Assembly (NCBI GenBank): GCA_963775825.1 | Contig: CAVZKY010000007.1 | Location: 62,001 to 126,000, forward strand | Origin: Bog-532 sp963775825 | GTDB taxonomy: Bacteria; Actinomycetota; Actinomycetes; Streptosporangiales; Streptosporangiaceae | Direction of reading: 5' to 3' | Length of the DNA stretch: 64,000 nt | Shown here: positions 28,097 through 37,013 of the stretch, in pieces | Layout of the letters: the number at the start of each line of letters is the position of its first letter | Numbering within the stretch: position 1 is the first letter of the stretch | Notes under the pieces: model-generated | Told to the model about the DNA's origin: nothing | The model's input: the letters and a program-made list of their open reading frames with translations, nothing else | Databases searched by the model: none | Translations under genes and position numbers: made by a program

Positions 28097-28852
28097 TTAC
28101 CCGCCCGCGCGGACGTACACCGGGATGCCGTTCCTCGGTACCAGGCCGGGGAAGATGTTCGCCACGTCCATCGGGATGCGCACGCAGCCGTGCGAGACCG
28201 GCTGGACCGGGACGTAGGTGTCGCCGTGAATGGCGTACCCCCCGTAGAAGAACACCGGGTTGTACAGCTCGCCGAGCGGCGCGATGTGCCAGCCCTTCAC
28301 CCGCCAGATGGTGCGGAAATTACCGGTGGGCGTCATCGCGTACGCGCAGCCGCTGTCGCAGTAGTAGTAACCGCCACCCGACGAGATGTGGCTGATCAGC
28401 ACGATCTTGTTGCTGTGGTACACATACAGCACGTGGCGGCCCAGGCTGACCTCGACGCGCAGCGCCCCGCCCCTGGGCACCAGCGGGGTGGGGTACCGCG
28501 GATTGACCAGGGCCCGCTCCACCGTCACGGTGACGGTCCCGCTGGCCGGCATGTTCTGCACCTCTTCGAAGGCCCAGACCGCCTCCTCGGTGTCGGCACC
28601 GTAGCGGCCGTCCCTGGCCCCGGGGTAGTACGCGAGCTGCGCCAGCCGCTCCTGCAGGCGCCTGACGTCCCTGCCGCTCATGCCCGGCCGCAACGTGCGC
28701 GTTGCCGGTGTGTAGGCAGGCTCGGACACCTTCGCTGGTGCCGCGTACGCCACCGCGGCCACCCCGCCGCTCAGCACGGTCGCGGCCATCGCCGCCGCGC
28801 CAAGGCCGAGCCCCCACCGGCGAGCCGCCGACCTGGCCTTTGCCATCCTCAC
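28097..28852 (-). CDS. L,D-transpeptidase (YkuD) with peptidoglycan-binding domain, secreted
   Basis: A 251-residue exported enzyme that forms 3-3 peptidoglycan crosslinks or attaches proteins to the wall. The signal peptide is MRMAKARSAARRWG plus GLGAAAMAATVLSGGVAAV, cleaved near AYAAPA. A peptidoglycan-binding repeat (LRPGMSGRDVRRLQERLAQL, about 54-110) precedes the YkuD domain. The catalytic signature is complete: HGDTYVPVQPVSHGCVRIP with both His and the Cys nucleophile. The start is GTG 28852 or ATG 28846. It has an adjacent promoter-size gap of 480 bases upstream. Confidence 0.93.
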   Translation of the reverse strand: MRMAKARSAARRWGLGLGAAAMAATVLSGGVAAVAYAAPAKVSEPAYTPATRTLRPGMSGRDVRRLQERLAQLAYYPGARDGRYGADTEEAVWAFEEVQNMPASGTVTVTVERALVNPRYPTPLVPRGGALRVEVSLGRHVLYVYHSNKIVLISHISSGGGYYYCDSGCAYAMTPTGNFRTIWRVKGWHIAPLGELYNPVFFYGGYAIHGDTYVPVQPVSHGCVRIPMDVANIFPGLVPRNGIPVYVRAGG

Positions 28853-29049
28853 CCGATGCCCCCCGAAAGAAATCCCGCGGCCGCCGCGCTGGTCCGGTAT
28901 GGCGGAATCAGCCGGCCTACGCCCCTCAGCTCTGCCGTTACTGCATAAGCCGTCTTACCCAGGTTTCCGGTTGGTTGCATCTAACCGCTACGTATCTACT
29001 CCGCAGCGTTACATAACCGAGATGTGGCGTGGCCGGTTCGCGCCGTTCC

Positions 29050-29070
29050 CCCTCTCTCGCCGGGAGAGGG
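29050..29070. other. 7-bp hairpin in the 28853-29335 gap
   Basis: CCCTCTC at 29050-29056 pairs with GAGAGGG at 29064-29070. It is the only clear structure in this 480-base gene-free stretch, which otherwise holds an AT-richer segment around 29100-29130 (promoter-like but without convincing boxes). Confidence 0.35.
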
Positions 29071-29335
29071 CGGTGCACCCGGGTGAATCCGCCTATAGTT
29101 GAGTTTCCCGACCGGAATTAAATAGATTCAGGCCGGTCAGTCGCTGGCTGGTCGGCCAAGGCGCCGCTGGCGCCGCAGCCTGTCCTGCTCCTTTGCGGGC
29201 ACTGCGCGCCACCTGCCCTCTTGACACCGCAAGATCCGGAACGATCTGCTGAGGGAGCGGGTGACATGAGCGACGTGGGATCCGGCCACGGACTCCCGGG
29301 CCCGAGGGACAGTGAACGAACGAGGAGCCTGCGGC

Positions 29336-29725
29336 ATGCCAGCTGAGCACCAGCATCGCCACGACCCCACCTTCTACCGCTCGCCGGCCGATGCCGCCGC
29401 GGCGCCTGCGGAGAAGCTCGCCTACCTTGCGGCGTTCTCCCGGCCGGCCGACCAGCCCGACGCGCTGGTCGTGGTGGACGTCGACCCCGAGTCGCCGTCC
29501 TACGCCTCGGTGATCGGCTTCACCGAGCTGCCGAACACCGGCGACGAGCTGCACCACTTCGGCTGGAACGCCTGCTCCAGCGCGCTCTGCCCGACCGGCG
29601 ACCACCAACACGGCGGCCGCCGCTACCTGATCGTGCCCGGGCTGCGCTCCTCGCGCCTGCACGTGTTCGACGTCGAGGCCAACCCCGGCGACGCCTCCAG
29701 CGATTCCTGCTGCTTCCCGTCGTGA
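29336..29725 (+). pseudogene. N-terminal fragment of selenium-binding protein / methanethiol oxidase (SBP56)
   Basis: A 129-residue frame starting ATG 29336 after CGAGGAG. It follows the SBP56 N-terminus closely: DPTFYRSPADAAAAPAEKLA, FTELPNTGDELHHFGWNACS and YLIVPGLRSSRLHVFDVEA. Intact family members have about 450 residues; here the frame ends after an unrelated SSDSCCFPS tail and the carbonic anhydrase gene begins 30 bases later. The later copper/selenium-site blocks are absent. It is a real truncation, not a single-base error, because no continuation exists in any frame. Confidence 0.8.
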
Positions 29726-29754
29726 ATCAGATCATCGAAACGGAGGTGCCCGCC

Positions 29755-30243
29755 ATGTCCGTCACCGACGACCTGCTGGCCAGCAACGAGCGCTACGCGG
29801 AGAGCTTCCACGGCCCGCTGCCGCTGATACCGTCCGCTCATCTAGCCGTGGTCGCGTGCATGGACTCGCGGATGAGGATCTTCGCCCTCCTCGGCCTGAA
29901 GGACGGCCAGGCGCACATCATCCGGAACGCCGGCGGCGTCGTCACCGACGACGTGATCCGCTCACTGGCCATCAGCCAGCGGCTGCTCGCCACCAGGTCG
30001 ATCATCCTGATCCACCACACCGAGTGCGGGATGCTGACGTTCACCGATGACCAGTTCGAGGCGGCCATCGAGGAGGAGACCGGGATCAAGCCGCCGTGGG
30101 CCGCCGGGGCCTTCACCGACCTGGACGCCGATGTCCGGCAGTCGATCGCGCGGGTCAGGTCCAGCCCGTTCATCCCGCACACCAACGACGTCCGGGGCTT
30201 CGTGTTCGACGTGGACACCGGCCGCCTGCGCGAAGTCAAGTGA
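29755..30243 (+). CDS. Beta-class carbonic anhydrase
   Basis: A 162-residue zinc enzyme interconverting CO2 and bicarbonate. The zinc ligands and Asp-Arg dyad are visible: VACMDSRMRI (Cys, Asp-Arg) and ILIHHTECGML (His, Cys). HIIRNAGGVVTDDVIRSL is the family's second block. ATG 29755 is preceded by CGGAGG at 8 bases; a longer frame from 29722 is not needed. Length is that of the short actinobacterial type. It lies directly after the SBP56 remnant and may use the promoter of that former gene. Confidence 0.93.
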   Translation: MSVTDDLLASNERYAESFHGPLPLIPSAHLAVVACMDSRMRIFALLGLKDGQAHIIRNAGGVVTDDVIRSLAISQRLLATRSIILIHHTECGMLTFTDDQFEAAIEEETGIKPPWAAGAFTDLDADVRQSIARVRSSPFIPHTNDVRGFVFDVDTGRLREVK

Positions 30244-30338
30244 GCGGGGGCGGGGGGCAAGACGCGTGAATTACCGTTTGCTGTGGTAACAAGCCTCTTG
30301 CCCCCATCGCCCGGCGCCGGGCGCTAGCGTCGAGAGCT

Positions 30339-32114
30339 GTGTCTGTACTGCCCGCTACGCAATCCCCGGTCAACGCCCGGGGCGCCCCGCCGTCCCGGCG
30401 TGAGTGGCGCGCGCTCGCGCTCGCCGCCCTGTACTACCTGCTGGCCGCCCTGGCCTTGATGCTCTGGCTGTGGCGGCATCCGGCCACCGGCACGGTGGCC
30501 GGGAACCCCAACGACGCCGACCAGTTCGCCTGGTTCTTCCGGTACGCCGCGACCTCCGCCGCGCACTTCCGGCTGCCCTCGCTCGTGACAATGGCACTGA
30601 ACGCCCCGTCGGGCGTGAACGTGATGTGGAACACGTTCATGCTGCTGCCGGGGGTGCTGCTCGCGCCGCTGACGCTGCTGGCCGGGCCGCAGACGAGCCT
30701 GACCGTGCTGATGACGGTGGGCTTCGCGGGCAGCGCGTTTTCCCTGTTCTTCGTGCTGCGGCGGTGGGACGTCAGCGTCACCGGCGCGGCGGTCGCGGGC
30801 GCCGTCTACGGGTTCTCGCCCGCGCTGCTGCAGTCGGCCGTCGGGCACTACGACTTCCAGTTCGCGGTCCTGCCGCCGCTGATCCTCGACGCCGCCCTCC
30901 GGATCGGTGCCGGGCGGGCCCGCCCGCTGCGTGGCGGCCTGTGGCTGGGCCTGCTCATCACCGCGCAGCTGCTCACCGCCGAGGAAGTGCTGCTGGACAC
31001 CTTCCTGGCCGGGCTCATCATGGCGATCGTGTGTGCGCTGAGCCGCCCCCGCGAGGCGCGGGGGCGGGCGCTGCGGCTGGCCGCCGGACTCGCGGTCGCG
31101 GTCGCCGTGCTGGTGGTGGTCTGCGCCTACCCGCTGTGGGTTCAGTTCTTCGGGCCGCTGCACCAGCACGGCAGCGCGTTCACACCCGACTTCTTCAAGA
31201 ACGACGTCGACGGCTTCGTGACGCCTTCGAAGTTCCTGTTCTTCCACACCGCGGCCACCGCCAAGGCCGCAGCGAGCTACCAGGGCGGAGTGCCGGAGTA
31301 CCTGGCCTACCTCGGCTGGCCGCTGCTCATCATGCTGGCTGCGACGGCGGTGTGCTTCTGGCGGAACCTCGCGGTGCGGGTCACCGCCGTGACGTTCGCG
31401 GTGCTCGAGGTCTTCTCCCTGGGCGGCACCCTCATGATCGGCGGCAACGACCACCACGACATTCTGCTGCCCTGGCACTGGCTGGGCTCGCTGCCGCTGC
31501 TGGACGCGGCGCTGCCGACCAGGTTCTCGATCACCGCGGACGGCGCCGCGGCGGCGCTGCTGGCGTTCGGGCTGGACCTGGCGCGCCGTTCGCCGCGGGT
31601 CGCCGCACGGCGCTGGGCACCCGGAGCCGTCACCGCCGTCGTCATCCTCGCGGTCCTGCCACTGCTGCCGCGCCCGCTCCCGGACGCGGCCGCCGCTCCC
31701 GTGCCGGCCGGCTGGTCGGCCACGTTCGCCGCCCTGCACCTGCCGGCGGGCGCGCGGGTGCTGATCGTGCCCATGCCGACGGACACGTTCACCGAGCCGA
31801 TGCGCTGGCAGGCCGATAGCGCCGTGCCCATCGACCTGATCGGCGGGTACTTCACCGGCCCCGGCCCCGGCGGGCACGCCTACATCGACGGCGGCGTCAT
31901 GTCGCCGTCCGCGCTGTACCTCAACGTGCTGTGGGAAGGCGGGGCGTTCCTTGAGATGCCGCCGCGCGCCCAGATGGAGGCGCAGCTGGCGCGCTGGGAC
32001 CCGGCCGCCATCCTCGCGGTCACCAGTACGCGCTCGGGCCTGGGAGAGTATCTGCTCGGCCTGCTCGGCCGCCCCACGTACCACGACGGCGCCATCCTCG
32101 CCTGGCGCACGTAG
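30339..32114 (+). CDS. Polytopic membrane protein, GT-C glycosyltransferase-like
   Basis: A 591-residue integral membrane protein with about ten to twelve hydrophobic segments, e.g. ALALAALYYLLAALALMLWL, LLPGVLLAPLTLLAGP, GAAVAGAVYGFSPALLQSAV, GLAVAVAVLVVVCAYPL and AVTAVVILAVLPLLP. The first periplasmic loop has NPNDADQFAWFF, the Asp-containing pattern seen in lipid-sugar-using GT-C enzymes. A soluble C-terminal part of about 130 residues follows the last helix. It starts at GTG 30339 with a weak ribosome site. The next gene on the same strand is an HpnB-type glycosyltransferase, suggesting a shared envelope-glycolipid role (inference). Confidence 0.75.
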   Translation: MSVLPATQSPVNARGAPPSRREWRALALAALYYLLAALALMLWLWRHPATGTVAGNPNDADQFAWFFRYAATSAAHFRLPSLVTMALNAPSGVNVMWNTFMLLPGVLLAPLTLLAGPQTSLTVLMTVGFAGSAFSLFFVLRRWDVSVTGAAVAGAVYGFSPALLQSAVGHYDFQFAVLPPLILDAALRIGAGRARPLRGGLWLGLLITAQLLTAEEVLLDTFLAGLIMAIVCALSRPREARGRALRLAAGLAVAVAVLVVVCAYPLWVQFFGPLHQHGSAFTPDFFKNDVDGFVTPSKFLFFHTAATAKAAASYQGGVPEYLAYLGWPLLIMLAATAVCFWRNLAVRVTAVTFAVLEVFSLGGTLMIGGNDHHDILLPWHWLGSLPLLDAALPTRFSITADGAAAALLAFGLDLARRSPRVAARRWAPGAVTAVVILAVLPLLPRPLPDAAAAPVPAGWSATFAALHLPAGARVLIVPMPTDTFTEPMRWQADSAVPIDLIGGYFTGPGPGGHAYIDGGVMSPSALYLNVLWEGGAFLEMPPRAQMEAQLARWDPAAILAVTSTRSGLGEYLLGLLGRPTYHDGAILAWRT

Positions 32115-32179
32115 CCGGCTCCGGAGACTCCGGGCCCCGCGGCTGCCGTCCCGGCCGCCCGCTGTGCCAGGCTTCCCCT

Positions 32180-32344
32180 GTGCTTGCTTCCCCTGTGCTT
32201 GCTTCCCCTGTGCTTGCTTCCCCTGTGCTTGCTTCCTCTGTGCTTGCTTCCTCTGTGCTTGCTTCCTCTGGGCTTGCTTCCCCCGTGCTTGCTTCCCCTG
32301 TGCTTGCTTTGTCTGGGCTCGCTTTGTCTGGGCTTGCTCTTGGT
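32180..32344 (+). repeat. 15-bp tandem repeat x11 (CTTGCTTCCCCTGTG-type)
   Basis: Eleven units of 15 bases, the first eight nearly identical. Read in the glycosyltransferase frame they encode VLASP/VLASS/GLASP then LALSG. Most units contain a GTG that could serve as start codon, so copy number would change the length of the hydrophobic N-terminus without changing frame. Confidence 0.92.
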
Positions 32345-33693
32345 ATCGCGGCCGCGCTGGCTGCCGTCGCCTGGCTCGTCCTACTGCTGGGGCACGGCGG
32401 CTTCTGGCGGACCGATCAGCGGCTGCCTCCGCCGGTACCCCTAGCCGCCGGATCCGCGGGATCCGGCGGAGCTGCCGGGGACTACGGGGACTCCGGGGAC
32501 TCCGGCAGGCCGCCTGGCCTGAAGTCGTCGCCGTGGTCCCGGCCCGGGACGAGGCGGCCATCCTCCCAGTCACGCTCCCAGCCCTGCTGGGCCAGGACTA
32601 TCCCGGCCCGTTCTCGGTCACCCTCGTCGACGACGGCAGCTCCGACGGCACCGGCGAGGTCGCGGCCGCCATCGGGGCCGCGGCTGCGCGGAGACTCCAG
32701 GCTCGCCCGGGACTCCGGAGACTCCCGAGACTCCGGGTCCTGCCCGGTGCACCTCCGCCGCCCGGCTGGGCCGGCAAGCCCTGGGCCATGGCGCAGGGGC
32801 TGGATGCGGCCCGTGCGGCGAAAGCCTCCGGCCTCCCGGGGCCGCGGGCTCCCGAGTCTGCCGACGACGCCGGCTACGTGCTGTTCACCGACGCCGACAT
32901 CGCCTGGGGCCCCGGCGCGCTCAGCGCGCTGGTCGCCGCGGCCGAGGCCGGACGCCGCGATCTGACCTCGCAGATGGTCCTGCTCCGCACCGAGACCCGC
33001 TGGGAGAAGATGATCATCCCGGCGTTCGTTTACTTCTTCGCCCAGCTGTACCCGTTCCGCTGGGTCAACCGGCCCGGTGGCCGGACGGCCGCGGCCGCGG
33101 GCGGGTGCATGCTCGTCCGCCGCAGCGCTCTCGGCCAGGCGGGCGGCCTGGCTCCCATCCGCGGCGCGCTTATCGACGACGTCGCCCTCGGCCGCCTGCT
33201 GAAGCGCCCTCCGGCCCGCGGCCGGATCTGGCTCGGGCTCAGCACCGGGATCCGCAGCGTCCGGCCGTACCTGGGCCTGGCCGACCTGTGGAACATGGTC
33301 GCGCGGTCGGCGTACACCCAGCTGCGGTACTCACCCTGGCTGCTGGCCGGGACGCTCGCCGGTCTCGCGTGGCTCTATGCGCTCCCAGTGGCCAGCACCC
33401 TCGCGGGCCTGATGGCTATCACGGTGGGCGGCGCCGGGACCGGTCCGCTGCTGTGCGTGGCCGCCGGCCTGACCGGCTGGGCGGCGATGACGGTCAGCTA
33501 CCTGCCGATGCTCCGGCTGTACCGGCTGTCACCGCTGCGGGCCCCCCTGCTGCCCGCCACCGCCATCCTCTACGCGGTGATGACCGCCGATTCGGCCCGT
33601 CGGCATTACGCTGGCCGCGGCGGCGCCTGGAAAGGCCGCACGGGCCGCCCGGCGCGCCGGGAAAGCGACATTAGGGAAGAGGCGCATAGTTAG
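32180..33693 (+). pseudogene. HpnB-type (hopene-associated) glycosyltransferase, apparent frameshift
   Basis: A family 2 glycosyltransferase with membrane ends. The N-terminal helix LAAVAWLVLLLGHGGFWR is read in one frame. After a GGGGACTCC repeat (about 32477-32515) the frame changes to WPEVVAVVPARDEAAILP, LVDDGSSDGTGEVAAAIG, YVLFTDADIAWGPGALSAL, LYPFRWVNRPGGRTAAAAGG and LIDDVALGRLLK, then C-terminal helices. All match the HpnB family block by block. The protein begins inside an 11-unit 15-bp repeat whose codons spell VLASP, so the true start is uncertain (GTG 32180 used here). The HpnB substrate is thought to be hopanoid-linked; no squalene-hopene genes are in view. Confidence 0.87.
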
Positions 33694-33783
33694 CCCGTAG
33701 CGGACACATCCGGCGGTGTCAGGAGTATGCGGGCCATTACCGCGAGCCACCGTCCCAGCCGGCGGGCAGGTATCTCACCAGGT

Positions 33784-33797
33784 GTTCTGTTCAGAAC
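33784..33797. promoter_or_regulatory. Palindrome upstream of the sigma-factor fusion gene
   Basis: GTTCTG-TT-CAGAAC is a perfect inverted repeat 124 bases before the GTG start. A second inverted repeat AAATTG-CCGT-CAATTT lies at 33831-33846. Both sit in an AT-richer 220-base intergenic region, the likely promoter of the sigma gene. Confidence 0.45.
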
Positions 33798-33920
33798 TTG
33801 ATATCCCGAATACCCAGATCGATATTGCTTAAATTGCCGTCAATTTGGCGGTCACAAACCGAGGTCTGGGCTCTAGTCTGCCATTACCGGTCCCACCCCT
33901 GACAAAAGCCGGAGGCCAAC

Positions 33921-35700
33921 GTGCTCAGCGGGATAGCTGACGATCAGATACCCGAGGTTGGCCGTCGGCCCGGGCACGGCCGTCCCGATCAGCCGGCGAT
34001 CCGGCCGGCCGGGGACGCCGGCGGGCGTAGCTACGAAGAGCTGTACGTGGAGCACGCGCCGGTCGCGCGGCGGATCGCGCTGTCGATGGTGCCGCGTGAC
34101 GTCGCCGACAACATCGTCGCCGAGGCGTTCACCCGCGTGCTTGGAGCGATCCGGGCCGGAGGGGGCCCAGGCATCGCGTTCCGCGCGTACCTGCTCACGG
34201 CGGTCCGCAACACCGCCAACGACTGGCTGCGGGCCAGCCGGCGTACGACGGCGATCGGCGACGTCGAGCAGGACCTCGAGGAGCGTGTACCCGAGGAGAA
34301 TATGGGCGTCGTCCGGCTCTCCCGCGGCCCCGAAGCCGAAACCGAAGCCCGGGCCGAGGCTCGTCTGGTCGCCAAGGCCTTCGGGCACCTGCCGGCGCGC
34401 TGGCGGGCCGTGCTGTGGCAGCTGGAGGTCGAGGGCAAGGCGCCCGCCGCGGTCGCGCCGATGTTCGGGCTGTCCGCCAACGGGGTATCGGCCTTGGCCG
34501 TCCGGGCCCGCGAGGGCCTCCGGCAGGCCTACCTGCAAGAGCACATCGGCAGCAATATTCCGGCGTCGTGCCGCTCGTACGCGGAAGCCCTCGGGGCGGG
34601 CACCCGCGGCCGGCTCGCCGGCGCCGGCGCACTGCCGTCCACGAGCACCTTGCGCAGTGCACCGGCTGCCACGCGCTGGCCACGGAGCTGACCGAGGTCA
34701 ACAGCCGCCTCGGGGCCATCCTCACGCCCGCCGCGCTCGCCGGTGCGGCGGCTGCCCTGGCCAGTGGTGGCCACGGGACCCTCAGTGTCCAGGCCGGGGC
34801 CGGCCTCAAGGGCAGCCTGATCGTCCGGGCCGGCCTGCGGATCAAGGGCGGGGCCGGGCTCAAGGGCGGGGCGTCGCGCGAAGGCAGCCGGACCTGGCTG
34901 AGCGGGCATCTGCGGCTGCTGCGGCTGCATCCCGTGACCATGGCGGCGGGCGCCGCGGCCGGGCTGGCCGCGGTCGGTGGCATGGTGTTCGCGGTCAGCG
35001 TTACGCCGGCCGGTCCCGGCACCCCGCCGGACGCCGCCGCGCGGCCCGCCGTTTCCGCGGCTGCGCTGTCGTCCACGGGACCGTCAGCGCACGTCAGCGT
35101 GCCCGGTTCCGACGCGCTCGGTTCGGCTCCGGCGCGGCTCCGGTCAGCGGCGTGACGGGCAGCGCGTGCCCGAGCCCGGGCAGCACGGCCGGCGGCGCCT
35201 GCCGCGGTCTGAGCAGGGCCGGGACTGCCACACCAGGCACAGCGGCGTCGGCTGACGGCGGCGCAGCCGGGACGGGTGCGACGGGAGCGGCGGGCAGTGC
35301 CGCGCCCGGGAGCACCGGCAGCCCGGCGACCAGCCCAGCGGGGCCGATCAGGACGATCACCTCGGGTGTCGGCGGCGCCCTGGGGAGCACGGTGAGCGGT
35401 GCGGGCCAGGTCGTCTCCGGCCTCAGCCAGGGGGTGTCAGGTGGCACCCAGGCCGTCGGCACCGCGGTGGGCTCGGTCACCTCGACCCTCGGTAACGCGG
35501 TCAGCGGCACGACCCAGAAGCTCGGCGCAGGGCTGAGTGGCACGGGCCTGAGCGGTGTGGGCAGTGCGGTGACGAACGCCGGCGGCACTGTCGGCAGCAC
35601 CGTCCAGGGGGCGGGCAGCACGGTGGGCGGCGTCACTGGCAGCGTGGGCGGCGTGGTCGGCAACGCCGGCCAGACGGTCGGCGGCCTGCTGGGCAACTAG
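33921..35700 (+). pseudogene. ECF sigma factor fused to zinc-finger anti-sigma-like domain, membrane helix and Gly/Val/Ser repeat tail; two apparent frameshifts
   Basis: From GTG 33921 (CCGGAGG upstream). Region 2 is YEELYVEHAPVARRIALSMV and AFRAYLLTAVRNTANDWLR; region 4 is FGHLPARWRAVLWQLEVEG and APMFGLSANGVSALAVRAR. Near 34620 the frame moves to one reading TAVHEHLAQCTGCHALATEL, a HC2-type zinc finger (H-x3-C-x2-C), followed by Gly/Lys-rich sequence and one membrane helix (MAAGAAAGLAAVGGMVFAV). Near 35140 it moves again to a 180-residue tail of GVGG, TVSGAGQVV, LSGTGLSGVG and VGGVTGSVGG repeats. If corrected this is a single protein of about 590 residues. Such sigma/zinc-finger/membrane fusions form known ECF groups with long C-terminal extensions; the outward tail may sense the envelope. 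Confidence 0.78.
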
Positions 35701-35714
35701 TCCTAGCGGGAGCC

Positions 35715-35748
35715 CGGCCGCCCGCTCGCTCGCTCTGCCGGGCGGCCG
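35715..35748. terminator. 10-bp hairpin after the sigma-factor fusion
   Basis: CGGCCGCCCG at 35715-35724 pairs with CGGGCGGCCG at 35739-35748 around a 14-base loop, beginning 15 bases past the stop codon. Confidence 0.7.
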
Positions 35749-35837
35749 TGGCTTCATCCAGCTCTGGTAAGTAGGGTGATGAAGGCGCTGCGGCCGGTTC
35801 CGGCCGGGCGGCCCGGCGCGAGGGAAGGGTTGAGCCG

Positions 35838-36923
35838 ATGGCGGACAGCGTGCAGGGCGTGATCGCTCGCCAGAAGGGTGCCCCGGTCGAGGTCACGACG
35901 ATCCTGGTGCCGGACCCGGGACCCGGTGAGGCCCTGGTCCGGGTCCGGGCGAGCGGCGTGTGCCATACCGACCTGCACTACCGGGAAGGCGGGATCGGCG
36001 ACGATTTCCCGTACTTTCTCGGGCACGAGGCGGCTGGCGTGGTCGAAGCCGTCGGCGACGATGTGACCGACGTCGCCCCAGGTGACTTCGTGATCCTGAA
36101 CTGGCGCGCCGTCTGCGGGCAGTGCCGCGCGTGCCGCCGCGGCCGGCCCTGGTACTGCTTCAATACCCACAATGCCCGCCAGAAGATGACCCTTGAGGAC
36201 GGCACCCCGCTATCGCCGGCCCTGGGCATCGGCGCGTTCGCCGAGAAAACTCTCGTTGCCTCGGGGCAGTGCACCAAGGTCGATCCGGCCGCCCGGCCCG
36301 AGGTGGCGGGCCTGCTGGGCTGCGGCGTGATGGCCGGCCTGGGGGCCGCGCTCAACACCGCGCCGGTCAGCCGGGGCGATTCCGTCGCCGTGATCGGCTG
36401 CGGGGGCGTGGGCGATGCCGCGGTCCTCGGCGCCAGCCTGGCCGGCGCGGTGCGCGTCATCGCGGTGGACGTCGACGACCGCAAGCTGGAGTTGGCGCGG
36501 CAGTTCGGGGCGACCAACCTGGTCAACTCGCGTGCATCCGATCCGGTCGACCGCATCCGCGAGCTGACCGGCGGCTTCGGTGCCAACGTGGTCATCAACG
36601 CGGTCGGTCGGCCGGAGACCTACCGGCAGGCCTTCTACGCCCGTGACCTGGCCGGGACGGTGGTACTCGTCGGTGTGCCCACCCCCGAGATGCGGCTGGA
36701 GTTGCCGCTGCTGGACGTGTTCGGCCGCGGCGGTGCGCTGAAGTCGTCCTGGTACGGCGACTGCCTGCCGGCCCGCGACTTCCCGATGCTCATCGACCTG
36801 CACCTCGAAGGCCGCCTCCCGCTGGAGAAGTTCGTCTCCGAGACGATCGCCCTGGACGAGGTGGAGAAGGCGTTCGGCAAGATGGAACGCGGTGAGGTGC
36901 TGCGCAGCGTCGTCGTGTTCTGA
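35838..36923 (+). CDS. mscR: S-(hydroxymethyl)mycothiol dehydrogenase
   Basis: A 361-residue zinc-dependent medium-chain dehydrogenase that oxidises the formaldehyde-mycothiol adduct, the actinobacterial route of formaldehyde detoxification. The catalytic zinc site is ASGVCHTDLHYREGG with GHEAAGVVE. The structural zinc Cys cluster is CGQCRACRRGRPWYC. The NAD site is VAVIGCGGVGDAAVLG followed by VDVDDRKLELAR. The family-specific NTHNARQKMTLEDG is present. GAAGGG precedes ATG 35838. It presumably works with the FAD oxidase type of enzyme at 20 kb, which would release formaldehyde (inference). The presence of this gene implies a mycothiol-producing host. Confidence 0.93.
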   Translation: MADSVQGVIARQKGAPVEVTTILVPDPGPGEALVRVRASGVCHTDLHYREGGIGDDFPYFLGHEAAGVVEAVGDDVTDVAPGDFVILNWRAVCGQCRACRRGRPWYCFNTHNARQKMTLEDGTPLSPALGIGAFAEKTLVASGQCTKVDPAARPEVAGLLGCGVMAGLGAALNTAPVSRGDSVAVIGCGGVGDAAVLGASLAGAVRVIAVDVDDRKLELARQFGATNLVNSRASDPVDRIRELTGGFGANVVINAVGRPETYRQAFYARDLAGTVVLVGVPTPEMRLELPLLDVFGRGGALKSSWYGDCLPARDFPMLIDLHLEGRLPLEKFVSETIALDEVEKAFGKMERGEVLRSVVVF

Positions 36924-37013
36924 CCCCGGCCTGGGCGCGGCCGCGCGGGACCCCCTCCCTGACCACAGCGCCCTGGGTACGGCCCGGGCCCATCCGCACA
37001 GCGAGGAGCCACC

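Noticed and set aside
30324..32573. A 749-codon minus-strand frame rich in KQAQ and Arg/Gln repeats
   Set aside because: It is antisense to the membrane protein and HpnB-type gene; its KQAQ units are the reverse reading of the 15-bp array, and no family motif or start signal is present.
33784..33797. SOS (LexA) box
   Set aside because: Actinobacterial LexA sites read GAAC-N4-GTTC; this palindrome has GTTC outside and GAAC inside, with different spacing.
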